From NCBI RefSeq assembly GCF_965279055.1, contig NZ_OZ257125.1, positions 3,100,001 through 3,164,000 of the forward strand: DNA of 64,000 bases. Reading direction: 5' to 3'. This DNA comes from Hydrocarboniphaga sp965279055. GTDB lineage: Bacteria; Pseudomonadota; Gammaproteobacteria; Nevskiales; Nevskiaceae. The first letter of the stretch is position 1. Every line of letters begins with the position of its first letter. Made by a program: the position numbers and the translations under genes. Positions 33,939 through 42,920 of this stretch are shown piece by piece. The notes under the pieces were generated by a model, which was not told the DNA's origin, did no database searches, and saw only the letters and a list, made by a program, of their open reading frames with translations.

Positions 33939-35375
33939 ATGAAAGTGCTGTTTGCCGCCAGCGAATGCTGGCCGCTGATCAAGACCGGCGGCCTCGCCGA
34001 CGTCGCCTACGCACTGCCGGCCGCGCTGAGCCGGCTCGGCCACGATCTGCGCGTGGTGCTGCCGGCCTATCGCGGGCTGCTCGACAAGGTCGACGGTGCG
34101 GATCTGCGCTGCCGCCTGGATATCCGCGGCCAGTCCTTCCGCGTCATGGAGGCGAAGCTGCCGGGCACCGACGTGACGCTGTGGCTGATCGACGCGCCGT
34201 ACCTGTACGTGCGCGACGGCGATCCCTACCGCGACGCCGGCGGCCACGACTTCGCCGACAACGCCTGGCGCTTCGGCTGCTTCTGCGAGGCGGTGTTCGC
34301 GCTCAGCCTGGGTGCCGCCGACGGCTGGCGGCCGGACGTGGTCCACGCCAACGACTGGCAGACCGGCCCGGCGCTGAGCTGGCTGTCGCAGCAGGCGCAG
34401 CGGCCACGCACCGTGTTCACGATTCACAACATCGCCTACCAGGGCTGGTTTGGCCGCGAGGCTTTCGACTTTCTCGGCCTGCCGCCGCGGCTGTGGGCGA
34501 TCGACGGCGTCGAAATGTACGGCGGCTTCAGCTTCATCAAAGGCGGCCTGACCGCGGCCGACGTGATCACCACGGTCAGCCCGACCTATGCGCGCGAGAT
34601 CCAGACGCGCGAATACGGCTACGGCCTGGATCCGCTGCTGCGCTGGCGTTCGGCGAACCTGGTCGGCATCGCCAACGGCGTCGACAGCGAAGCCTGGAAT
34701 CCGGCCACCGACGAGCTGCTCGCGCGCCGCTACACCGCGGCCAGCCTGAAGCAGGGCAAGAACGCGAACAAGCGCGAATTGCAGCAGGAAATGGGCTTGT
34801 CCGACTCCGTCGACGCGCCGCTGATCGGCATCGTCACGCGACTCGCCGAACAGAAAGGCAGCGACCTGATCCTCGGCGCGCTCGATCACCTGATGCGCGC
34901 CCATCCACAACTGCAGTTCGCGCTGCTCGCCTCCGGTGACAGACAACAGGAACAGGGCTGGCGCGATGCGGCCGCACGCTATCCACTGCGCGTCGGCGTG
35001 CAATTACGCTACGACGAACGTCTGGCGCATCGCATCGAGGCCGGCGCCGATATCTTCCTGATGCCGTCGCGTTTCGAGCCCTGCGGACTCAACCAGATGT
35101 ACAGCCAGCGCTACGGCACGATTCCGGTCGTGCGCCGCACCGGCGGCCTCGCCGACACCGTCACCGACGCCAACGATCTGACGCTGGCGGACGGCAGCGC
35201 GACCGGCGTGATGTTCAATGACGCCGATGTCGGCGGCGTGATCTGGGGCGTGGAGCGCGCGCTGGAACTGCGCGGCAAGCCCGCGCTGTGGAAGGCGATG
35301 CAGCTGGCCGGCATGGCGCGGGATTTCTCCTGGGAGCAGGCGGCGACGCAGTATCTGGAGCTGTACTCCGCCTGA
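33939..35375 (+). CDS. glgA: glycogen synthase (ADP-glucose)
   Basis: GT5 enzyme that extends glycogen chains from ADP-glucose. About 478 residues, the standard bacterial length. The ADP-glucose motif is IKTGGLADVAYALPAAL near the N-terminus. Also visible are VVHANDWQTGPALSWL, TVFTIHNIAYQGWF, ITTVSPTYAREIQT and the C-terminal FLMPSRFEPCGLNQMYSQRY. The start at 33939 (MKVLFAASE) is chosen from family alignment; an upstream ATG at 33918 adds seven residues derived from repeat sequence. Confidence 0.95.
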   Translation: MKVLFAASECWPLIKTGGLADVAYALPAALSRLGHDLRVVLPAYRGLLDKVDGADLRCRLDIRGQSFRVMEAKLPGTDVTLWLIDAPYLYVRDGDPYRDAGGHDFADNAWRFGCFCEAVFALSLGAADGWRPDVVHANDWQTGPALSWLSQQAQRPRTVFTIHNIAYQGWFGREAFDFLGLPPRLWAIDGVEMYGGFSFIKGGLTAADVITTVSPTYAREIQTREYGYGLDPLLRWRSANLVGIANGVDSEAWNPATDELLARRYTAASLKQGKNANKRELQQEMGLSDSVDAPLIGIVTRLAEQKGSDLILGALDHLMRAHPQLQFALLASGDRQQEQGWRDAAARYPLRVGVQLRYDERLAHRIEAGADIFLMPSRFEPCGLNQMYSQRYGTIPVVRRTGGLADTVTDANDLTLADGSATGVMFNDADVGGVIWGVERALELRGKPALWKAMQLAGMARDFSWEQAATQYLELYSA

Positions 35376-35489
35376 TCCCGGGCCTATTCCCGGCACCTTC
35401 GGCGGAGGGTGGCGGGCGACATCACGACCGCTGGGCGGATTTCCGGGCAGGAAAACCCCCAAATCTGCCGCGCTGCGCCATCTCCTTAC

Positions 35490-35522
35490 GTAATCCGGCA
35501 GGTTTCCTGCAAGCAGGATTAC
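35490..35522 (+). other. hairpin upstream of the cupin operon
   Basis: GTAATCC (35490-35496) pairs with GGATTAC (35516-35522), and inside it GCAGG pairs with CCTGC. It sits about 70 bases before the first cupin gene in a 216-base gap and is a candidate leader structure or operator. It has no T run. Confidence 0.4.
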
Positions 35523-35591
35523 CAGAACAGGAACGGCATACGGGGCGTGGGGCCCGGCAGCAGCCGTTCCGGCGTCCGGGGGGCTTAGCGA

Positions 35592-36617
35592 ATGTTCGAT
35601 CGCATCGTTACCAATCTGTTCCTGTTGGCCGATTGCTTCACGCGGTTTTCGATCTTCGATTCACCGCGCTTCGCCGCCTTCCATGCGCGCGCCGTCGCAC
35701 GCCGCGCGGCGCGGCCGGAGCTGCCGCTGCCCGAGATCGGCACCGCACAGGCCAGTCGCGACCAGGCGCTGAAGCTATACGGCCGGCATCCCCTGGTGAT
35801 CCGCGGCGCGCTCACGCAAGCCGACAGCGTGCAGCACTGGAACGACCCGCAATGGTGGATGCAGCGCTATTCGGACGAGCGCGTGCTCTGCACCTCGCCG
35901 ACCGACACCGGCGGCTTCAAGCTCAGCGAATTCTTCGGCTCGCAGCGCAAGCTCTACGTGCAGGGCGCGACCGCGCTGTTCGAACATCGGCCCGAGTTGA
36001 AGAACATGGTCGAGAACGAGGTCACGCGACGAGTCGCGCCCGGCAAGGAGGGCGCGCCGCCGATTTTCTACCAGCTGTTCATGGGCTGGAAGAACCAGGG
36101 CAGCACCGTGCACTGCGCGATCGGCCTGAACGTGTTCCGCCAGATCGCGGGCCGCAAACGTTGGTATTTCTTCCCGCCCAGCCAGACGCCGTATGTGTTC
36201 CCCAAGCTTTACGACAGCGGCTTCTCGGCGACCAGCCGCACCGTGCAGCACCACGCGCGGGGCACCGGCGTACCCTGGTTCGACAAGCTCGAACGCTACA
36301 GCACCGTGCTCGAACCGGGCGACGTGCTGATCGTGCCGCCGTGGTGGTGGCATTGCGTCGAGAACGAGGCCGGCGACGATGATCTGGTGATCGGCGTGGC
36401 GACGCGCTACGGCTCGGCCAAGGCGGCAATCCGCGCGGATTTCTTCAAATCGATGGTCTCGGTGATCAAGGCGCGCGCGATGCGCAAGCAGCACAAGGAC
36501 GGCGAGCTGACCTCGCTGCAGGCAGCACTCGCCTTCGAAGCCAAGCTCACCGGCAACCGCAACGAAACCGCGCAGCAACTGACCTTGCACAGCGACCAGC
36601 AGGCCGCGGCCGCATGA
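35592..36617 (+). CDS. JmjC/cupin-type protein with H-x-A in place of H-x-D
   Basis: A 341-residue protein of the cupin_8/FIH-like group of Fe(II)/2-oxoglutarate oxygenases. The core STVHCAIGLNVFRQIAGRKR (about residues 171-190) aligns without gaps to the FIH pattern H-x-D-x3-N-x3-Q-x2-G-x-K, but the acidic ligand is Ala176. The second histidine is H254 in VPPWWWHCVENEA, 80 residues later, the same spacing as in FIH. The N-terminal EIGTAQASRDQAL...HPLVIRG segment is typical. It is the first gene of a three-gene operon with a di-iron hydroxylase and a second cupin. Possible roles are a halogenase-like or altered oxygenase, or a non-catalytic binding protein. Confidence 0.85.
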   Translation: MFDRIVTNLFLLADCFTRFSIFDSPRFAAFHARAVARRAARPELPLPEIGTAQASRDQALKLYGRHPLVIRGALTQADSVQHWNDPQWWMQRYSDERVLCTSPTDTGGFKLSEFFGSQRKLYVQGATALFEHRPELKNMVENEVTRRVAPGKEGAPPIFYQLFMGWKNQGSTVHCAIGLNVFRQIAGRKRWYFFPPSQTPYVFPKLYDSGFSATSRTVQHHARGTGVPWFDKLERYSTVLEPGDVLIVPPWWWHCVENEAGDDDLVIGVATRYGSAKAAIRADFFKSMVSVIKARAMRKQHKDGELTSLQAALAFEAKLTGNRNETAQQLTLHSDQQAAAA

Positions 36618-36665
36618 TCCGCTGAGCCCACCGCAACCGGAGCAGTACCGCAAGGAGAGCCCTGC

Positions 36666-37733
36666 ATGAGCACCGCCGTCCCCGACTCCAGCGATGTCGC
36701 CGCGCCCTTACCGCAAGCGGCGCCGCTGCAAGCACGCGATCACGCCGCCTGGATCGCGGCCGCCCTGGTCGCTCTGGGCTGTAGCGCGTTGATCATCGGC
36801 AGATTGGTCGGCACGACGAACAGCGAAGCTCCGGGCGGCTGGAAGCTGCTGGGCAGCGCCGCGTCGATGGGCCTGCGCTTCGCGCTGCTGTATATCGCGC
36901 TGCTGCTGGTATTTCATTACGCGCGCATCCACCAACGCTTCGGCATTTTCCGCATCGCCGAACCGGCATCGCATTTCCGGTTGGCACTGCTCAACGTCAA
37001 GACGCCGTTCTTCTGGGGCGCCGGACTGGTGCTGGCCTGCGCGGCGCTGCAGATCGATCGCGGCAGCATCGGCATCGCCGCCAGCCATCCGCAGCTGCTG
37101 TTCTCGCTGCCCGAGCAATACGTGTTCCTGCATTCACCGAACCTGGCGACCGATGTGCTCTACGCGATCGCCGGCTTCTATCTGATCGACCTGACCGACT
37201 GGACTGCGCACTGGGTCAATCACCGCTACCCGGTGCTGTTCCGGCGCTTTCCTTTCGGCCACTTCGTGCACCACAACATGGTGTTCGTGAATCCCTTTAC
37301 CGTGTTCTCGTCGCCGCTGGTGCATCTGGCGCAGCTCACCGGCCTGTCGATGTACGTGCTGCTGCTGAGCCAGGGCCTGCTGCTGCCGGTGCTGCTGATT
37401 CACCTGCTGAAGAACTTCTGCAACCTGACTTCGCACCTGGGTTGCGATCCGCTGCCGTGGCTGAGCCGGCTGAATCATAAAGTCGGCGGCTGGCTGCCCT
37501 GGATACCGCTGCATCACCAGTACCATCATGTCCCCGGTGAAATCGGCAACTACGGCAACGTCACCGCGCTCTGGGACTACGTTTTCGGCACGCTCAGCCC
37601 GGCGACTGCGCACCATCTGAAGACCGGCAAGGCGCTGCCGGAAATCGTTGCCGTGATGTCGAACCAGGACGGCGTGCTCGATCGTTACTTCGACGGAAAA
37701 ACCGCGTTCAACCTGCCCGCCGGGCGCACCTGA
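36666..37733 (+). CDS. fatty acid hydroxylase/sterol desaturase family membrane protein
   Basis: A 355-residue integral membrane di-iron enzyme. The histidine boxes are complete: HWVNH (about residue 182), HFVHH (about 199), a central LTSHLGC, and HHQYHH (about 282-287). At least four membrane segments precede or surround them (e.g. FALLYIALLLVFHYARI and YVLLLSQGLLLPVLLIHLL). Members hydroxylate or desaturate lipids and sterols at the membrane. AAGGAGAG lies before the ATG. It is flanked by two cupin proteins (48 and 9 bases), which suggests a shared pathway; the substrate is unknown. Confidence 0.9.
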   Translation: MSTAVPDSSDVAAPLPQAAPLQARDHAAWIAAALVALGCSALIIGRLVGTTNSEAPGGWKLLGSAASMGLRFALLYIALLLVFHYARIHQRFGIFRIAEPASHFRLALLNVKTPFFWGAGLVLACAALQIDRGSIGIAASHPQLLFSLPEQYVFLHSPNLATDVLYAIAGFYLIDLTDWTAHWVNHRYPVLFRRFPFGHFVHHNMVFVNPFTVFSSPLVHLAQLTGLSMYVLLLSQGLLLPVLLIHLLKNFCNLTSHLGCDPLPWLSRLNHKVGGWLPWIPLHHQYHHVPGEIGNYGNVTALWDYVFGTLSPATAHHLKTGKALPEIVAVMSNQDGVLDRYFDGKTAFNLPAGRT

Positions 37734-37742
37734 GAGCCGACC

Positions 37743-39032
37743 ATGAATAGCATCAGCGTGCCGCCTTTACCCGATACCCGCGGCCGCAGCCGTGGCGAGG
37801 CCTTGAAAGTCCACGCCCGACTGCGTCTGCGCCATGCGCGCGAAACCTGGCTGTACCTCAAGCCGCTGCTGAAGCGCGATCTGAACCAGGTTTATCCGCG
37901 TAGCTTCGCCACGCATCCGCCGGCCGATATCGACCCGCTGCGCTATACCTTGCTGAAGATGATGTGGATGACCGCCGCGTTCTTCCAGCAGCATGTCTCG
38001 CTGATGCTGGTCTACGGGCTCAGCGGCCTGTATCACCTGAATCATCTGGCGTTCAAACCACTGGAACGCAGCCTGCTGAAGTCCGAAAAAAAGAAAGGGC
38101 TGCCGTCACCGCGCGTGCTGCCGATCCCGGAATTCGACTGGAAGAACTCGACACCCGAAGCCTTCGCCGAGCAGTTCGTGCGCCGCCCTTTCCCGGTGGT
38201 GCTGCGCGGCTTCACCTCGGCCGCGGTGATGGCGCATTACCGGTTCGACAACATGCTGGACCTGTACGGCGAAGAGGACGCGCTGCTGACGCGCAAGGAC
38301 AAGGACGGCTTCGAAGGCAAGCTGAAAATGGTGCGCGACCCGAACGTGTACTGCCACAACAGCGAATTCCTGTTCGTCAAATACCCCGAGCTGCAGGCGA
38401 TGCTGGAGATGGACCGGCTCAACCCCTACTCCGACGGCAAGCGCGTCGCCTACAGCCAGCTGTTCATCGGCCGCAAGGGCACCGGCTCGCCGTTCCACTG
38501 CGCCGCGGTCTGGAACTGGTTCCACATGCTCGACGGCCGCAAGCGCTGGTACTTCGTCGACCCGAATCACAGCGCCTATCTGTACCCGTTCAATCGCATG
38601 GGCCAGCTCGCGACGACCTCGCACTGCTCGTTCCCGGATCAGTACAACCGGCAAGGCTATCCGCTGTTCGAGTACTGCCCGTTCTACAGCGTCGAGCTGG
38701 AGCCGGGCGACGTGCTGTGGGTGCCGCCATGGTGGTGGCATGCGGTGGAGAATCTCACCGAGCAATCGGTGGCCGTGGCTTCGCGCTGGCATGTCGGCGG
38801 CGTGGTCGGCAAGGAGTTGCGCTGGACCGAGGAGAACTACGACGTCAACCGTTTCTTCTCGGTGCTGCTGCAGACCGCCTTTCATTCGCCCCAGCAGATG
38901 CAGGCGCTGCTCCGGCATCCTTCACCCAAGGCCGACGAGCACATGACCTTGCGCGAGCGCAAGAACCGCTTCATCGACAAGCATTACCGCGTTGCCGAAA
39001 AGCGCGTGCTCGGAATTTTTCACAAGATGTAA
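37743..39032 (+). CDS. second JmjC/cupin-type protein with H-x-A
   Basis: A 429-residue paralogue of the first cupin. The core SPFHCAAVWNWFHMLDGRKR has H252 and Ala254 where the family has Asp or Glu. The second histidine is H333 in PPWWWHAVENLTE, 81 residues later. The catalytic domain begins near RRPFPVVLRGFT (about 148). The N-terminal extension is about 110 residues longer than the first cupin and contains a hydrophobic stretch (MMWMTAAFFQQHVSLMLVYGL). That both copies share the H-x-A change argues that it is functional and not decay. Confidence 0.85.
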   Translation: MNSISVPPLPDTRGRSRGEALKVHARLRLRHARETWLYLKPLLKRDLNQVYPRSFATHPPADIDPLRYTLLKMMWMTAAFFQQHVSLMLVYGLSGLYHLNHLAFKPLERSLLKSEKKKGLPSPRVLPIPEFDWKNSTPEAFAEQFVRRPFPVVLRGFTSAAVMAHYRFDNMLDLYGEEDALLTRKDKDGFEGKLKMVRDPNVYCHNSEFLFVKYPELQAMLEMDRLNPYSDGKRVAYSQLFIGRKGTGSPFHCAAVWNWFHMLDGRKRWYFVDPNHSAYLYPFNRMGQLATTSHCSFPDQYNRQGYPLFEYCPFYSVELEPGDVLWVPPWWWHAVENLTEQSVAVASRWHVGGVVGKELRWTEENYDVNRFFSVLLQTAFHSPQQMQALLRHPSPKADEHMTLRERKNRFIDKHYRVAEKRVLGIFHKM

Positions 39033-39093
39033 CCGGGCTGCACGCCCGCTTTTGCAGGTCAGGCTTCAGTCCGCCCTGCGAAAATCGCCTGGC

Positions 39094-39957
39094 TCAACCC
39101 GGCGGCTGCGCAGTAAGCCTCTCAGCCCTCGCCCGCTCGAAGCGTCGCTTCACAATGTTGCCGACCAGGCGCTGATACGCCGCCGGCAGCAGCCGCACCA
39201 GCACGTCGAACCAGAACGCGTCGCGGCCGACCAGAATGCGGCGACGGCGTTTGCGCACACCATCGAGAATGATCGCGGCGGCGCGCTCCGGGTCGGTGAT
39301 CAGACGCGCCGAAAACTGGCGCCTCGCCAGATCGCCGTCGGGGATCAGCGAGCCCGAGCGGATCACGGCCGAAGCGGCGATATTGGTGCGGATGCCGCCG
39401 GGCGACACCGTGCTGGCGGTGACGTTGTCGCCCTTGATGTCGAGCTCCATGCGCAGTGATTCAGTGAAACCGCGTACCGCGAACTTGGAGGCGTTGTAAG
39501 CCGATTGTCCCGGCATCGCGAGGCAGCCGTAGATGCTGGAGACGTTGACGAGATGGCCGTCGCCGGAGCGGCGCAGCAGCGGCAGGAACGCCATCGTGCC
39601 GTGCACCACGCCCCAGAAATTGACGCTCATGATGCGCTCGATGTCGTCGTAGACAATCTCCTCGACGCCACCGCCGAGCGCGATGCCGGCATTGTTGAAC
39701 ACCAGATTCACCGCGTGGCGCTCGCCGACTTCGCGCGCCCAGGTGTGCACCGCTTCGCGCTGCGATACGTCGACGACACGCGTATCGACGCGGCTGCCGA
39801 GCGCACGACAGGCGTCGGCGGTGGCGCGCAGCCCGAGTTCGTCGATGTCGGCCAGCTCCAGCACGCAGGACCTTCGCGCCAGCGCCAATGCCAGGGCGCG
39901 CCCTATACCGGACGCAGCACCGGTTACCACGGCAACCTTGCCGTTCAAATCCGCCAT
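39094..39957 (-). CDS. SDR family NAD(P)-dependent oxidoreductase
   Basis: Short-chain dehydrogenase/reductase of 287 residues. Nucleotide loop VTGAASGIGRALALALA, FNNAGIALGG, catalytic Ser in LVNVSSIYGC and the Tyr/Lys pair in YNASKFAVRGFTESL. The basic C-terminal part (KRRRRILVGRDAFWFDVLVRLLPAAY) is typical of the extended SDRs that act on membrane or lipid substrates. The start at 39957 has a strong GGAGGGAG. It converges on the cupin operon; a functional link is possible but not shown. Confidence 0.9.
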   Translation of the reverse strand: MADLNGKVAVVTGAASGIGRALALALARRSCVLELADIDELGLRATADACRALGSRVDTRVVDVSQREAVHTWAREVGERHAVNLVFNNAGIALGGGVEEIVYDDIERIMSVNFWGVVHGTMAFLPLLRRSGDGHLVNVSSIYGCLAMPGQSAYNASKFAVRGFTESLRMELDIKGDNVTASTVSPGGIRTNIAASAVIRSGSLIPDGDLARRQFSARLITDPERAAAIILDGVRKRRRRILVGRDAFWFDVLVRLLPAAYQRLVGNIVKRRFERARAERLTAQPPG

Positions 39958-40278
39958 GGCTCCCTCCGCGCACGCTCGGGCATGGGCGCCATGGCACGCG
40001 GATCCTGCGACCACCGTGCGCTGCGCCGTAGCTCGAGCCTTTAGACGAACTGCGCAAACAACGGCAACTACTATGCCGCTGGGGCTTTCGCGTACGGGCA
40101 AATGCGGATGCGACGAAAAAAAAGACGGCGATGCAGCAGCGCAGGCCGCGGCCGGGCCGTATTACGGGGGACAGCGGCGACCTGGCGGCTGGATTCCCGC
40201 GTTGGGGGAGAGACGGCTACTGGAGCCGCCTGCAGCCTCAGGTCTTGGGCAAGTCACGCCGGTCTGGGGTGTTCTAAT
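39958..40278. other. intergenic region between SDR gene and CRISPR array
   Basis: About 320 bases. It must hold the SDR promoter (minus strand). A degenerate family C half (GGATTCCCGCGTTGGGGGAG near 40190) is visible. The short frames here are not supported as genes. No leader-like sequence adjoins the array on this side. Confidence 0.5.
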
Positions 40279-42225
40279 TTTCGGAGCTGCCTACGCGGCA
40301 GTCCACTATCAGCCGATGCATGACCGGACATTTGCCCATTTCTGAGCTGCCTACGCGGCAGTCCACGCGCTGGATCAGTTCATCAAGCACGTTCTGAATT
40401 TCTGAGCTGCCTACGCGGCAGTCCACCACCTTCTTGACCCTGGTGTGGAACTTGAACGTTTCTGAGCTGCCTACGCGGCAGTCCACTCACCTCCCACCCC
40501 ACCCACCAATACCGGTGATTTCTGAGCTGCCTACGCGGCAGTCCACTGGCTCGTCGGTGCCGCTGCCGGCCTCGGAATTTTCTGAGCTGCCTACGCGGCA
40601 GTCCACATGATCGCGATCAGCGATCGCGTCTGGAAGCCTTTCTGAGCTGCCTACGCGGCAGTCCACAAGCAGCGCTTCAATGCGCGCCTGCGTCTGACTT
40701 TCTGAGCTGCCTACGCGGCAGTCCACGAGAAAGGCAGCAGCGCGGTCAGCTTTCAGGCTTTCTGAGCTGCCTACGCGGCAGTCCACGCCAACCGCGCCGC
40801 GCGCACGCCGTTCTGCAATTTCTGAGCTGCCTACGCGGCAGTCCACGCCCGGCAAAGCGCAGAGGAACACCGCCTGATTTTCTGAGCTGCCTACGCGGCA
40901 GTCCACAGCTGGATCTGGCCGGGCCGGGCCGCGAGAAATTTCTGAGCTGCCTACGCGGCAGTCCACTCACCCATCGGATGGCATGCGAATGGAGGCGATT
41001 TCTGAGCTGCCTACGCGGCAGTCCACTCCCAGCCCTTGCCCATGAAGCCCAGCTCGTATTTCTGAGCTGCCTACGCGGCAGTCCACACGTATTCGGCGCT
41101 CAATTCCGCGCCGATGAATTTCTGAGCTGCCTACGCGGCAGTCCACGGCAGCGCCGCCCGCTTCTTCTACTGCGCCATTTCTGAGCTGCCTACGCGGCAG
41201 TCCACCAAGCAATTGATTGAGATAGCGCGGTCCACGTTTTCTGAGCTGCCTACGCGGCAGTCCACGACCTGTGGGTTGAGGTGCGTCGCTGCCCGATTTT
41301 CTGAGCTGCCTACGCGGCAGTCCACCACGCGCAGCACCACGTTGCGGGCCAGCTCCTTTTCTGAGCTGCCTACGCGGCAGTCCACCTCAACGAGCGCCGC
41401 TTCGCCGCGCTGCCGAATTTCTGAGCTGCCTACGCGGCAGTCCACGCGCGCATGGTGTGCAGCGCCGGATACGTGATTTTCTGAGCTGCCTACGCGGCAG
41501 TCCACAACATCGGCAGCACCGAGACGATCAAGGTCAATTTCTGAGCTGCCTACGCGGCAGTCCACGGGTCGCGCCTACAACATGGGCGGCATCGGCGTTT
41601 CTGAGCTGCCTACGCGGCAGTCCACGGTGACTACCCAGATGCCCGCGCGTTGTTCAATTTCTGAGCTGCCTACGCGGCAGTCCACCCAGACCCTGCGCAC
41701 CACCGTGGCGTGCTTGTTTTCTGAGCTGCCTACGCGGCAGTCCACACGAAGAGCCGCCGCTCGACATCTACTCCGAGTTTCTGAGCTGCCTACGCGGCAG
41801 TCCACGGCAGCTACGACCAGGGCCGCAGGCGCTGGCATTTCTGAGCTGCCTACGCGGCAGTCCACGTAGCGGGCGCGGTCGGCGGCGTCGCATACATTTT
41901 CTGAGCTGCCTACGCGGCAGTCCACAAGCGGGCGGCGCTGGCTATCTGGTAGAGGCTTTTCTGAGCTGCCTACGCGGCAGTCCACAGTCTGAGCCTGACG
42001 CTGCGCGGCCGGATGATTTTCTGAGCTGCCTACGCGGCAGTCCACGTCGAGCGGCAGCGCCGGCATCGCGCAGTACATTTCTGAGCTGCCTACGCGGCAG
42101 TCCACACCAGTCATGAAGGCGCGCCGTCTCGCCGCGTTTTCTGAGCTGCCTACGCGGCAGTCCACGCGGCGGTTCGTCTCGATCGCCAGCGGCCAGTTTT
42201 CTGAGCTGCCTACGCGGCAGTCCAC
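40279..42225 (-). CRISPR. type I-F CRISPR array, 33 repeats, 32 spacers
   Basis: The 28-base repeat, read on the minus strand, begins GTGGACTGCCGCGTAGGCAG and ends CTCAGAAA; the inner CTGCCGCGTAGGCAG forms the Cas6f hairpin. Spacing is 60 bases (32-base spacers), except that the spacer 41147-41177 has 31. The repeat at 40279-40306 has one change (TTTCGGAG for TTTCTGAG in the plus orientation), which marks the old, leader-distal end. The other repeats look identical. The array is therefore read from high to low coordinates, with the leader between it and cas6f. Sixty-base periodicity keeps a frame open through the array; those frames are not genes. Confidence 0.98.
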
Positions 42226-42263
42226 TACGGAATAAACTATTTATGTGTCTGATACTCATTACA

Positions 42264-42269
42264 ATTATA
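42264..42269 (-). promoter_or_regulatory. CRISPR leader -10 box
   Basis: TATAAT on the minus strand, about 38 bases before the first repeat, with TTTGGC/TTGGCC 15-16 bases upstream as a weak -35. It should drive pre-crRNA synthesis through the array. The leader is AT-rich compared with its surroundings. Confidence 0.65.
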
Positions 42270-42307
42270 GAGAATCGGAAGCGCGGCCAAATTTCGGGCT
42301 GGGCTCA

Positions 42308-42320
42308 TAAGTTATTGATT
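42308..42320 (-). promoter_or_regulatory. consensus IHF site in the CRISPR leader
   Basis: Read on the minus strand, AATCAATAACTTA is an exact match to the IHF consensus WATCAANNNNTTR. It lies 83-95 bases from the first repeat, just upstream of the leader promoter. IHF is known to aid spacer integration in type I-F systems, so this is a probable integration-host site. Confidence 0.65.
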
Positions 42321-42353
42321 TCACGGTCCCGGCGTCCTTGATCGGAAAAAGGG

Positions 42354-42911
42354 TCAGAACCACGGCACCGTTGCTGTGTCGCTCAATCCATAGCTGCCGA
42401 AGTGCCCGGGTTGAGCTTGTTCCAAGAGCGGGCCATGGTCGATAAACAGGCGGAAGGCCTGCGCCGTGCTGGAGCTTTTCAGTTGCAGGTACGGTAGCCG
42501 GATGGTTTCCCTGGCGGAGTCGGGAACCCTTTCCAGCGCCTGCTCCGCGGTCAGCCCATGCCGCCGCATCTGGCGCCGTCTCAATCGTTCGGGACTACTT
42601 TTAGCCTGAACACGCCGGACAACGCGGTGCGTGGCGCCTTGCGGCGACTGGGCAATTGGGCCTGCAATAACGTGGTCGAGCATGCCTGCAAGCCAGGCCT
42701 GCTCCATCAACTGGCTCAACGAGTCCGCGCTGCCGTGCAATCGCATTTGCGTACCGAGGCGATAACCGTCGTACCCAGGGAAGCTAACGCCGACATCACC
42801 CTGGCCGCGATGCGCCAAGGCGCGGTGCAATTTGGAGAACAGCGCATCCATCAGGGTTTGCGAGGCAAAGTCCGGGTCCGGCCGCAAGCGAATATCAATG
42901 TGGTGTGTCAT
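42354..42911 (-). CDS. cas6f: CRISPR endoribonuclease Cas6f (Csy4)
   Basis: Cuts pre-crRNA below the repeat hairpin and stays bound to the 3' end. 185 residues. The catalytic His29 falls exactly at residue 29 (SKLHRAL), as in the Pseudomonas protein. The arginine-rich helix that enters the RNA groove is RVQAKSSPERLRRRQMRR (about 111-128), and a serine cluster (LKSSSTAQ) and a C-terminal tyrosine (FGSYGLS) fit the remaining active-site positions. It is the last cas gene before the leader, 9 bases from cas7f. Confidence 0.95.
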   Translation of the reverse strand: MTHHIDIRLRPDPDFASQTLMDALFSKLHRALAHRGQGDVGVSFPGYDGYRLGTQMRLHGSADSLSQLMEQAWLAGMLDHVIAGPIAQSPQGATHRVVRRVQAKSSPERLRRRQMRRHGLTAEQALERVPDSARETIRLPYLQLKSSSTAQAFRLFIDHGPLLEQAQPGHFGSYGLSDTATVPWF

Positions 42912-42920
42912 GCAACCGCC

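Noticed and set aside
40102..40345. Short frames between the SDR gene and the array
   Set aside because: No ribosome binding site, no domain, and they run into the first repeat.
40274..42225. Open frames across the CRISPR array with repeated VDCRVGSSE, and plus-strand frames with FSELPTRQST
   Set aside because: They are translations of the 28-base repeat; 60-base periodicity keeps the frame open. They are not genes.
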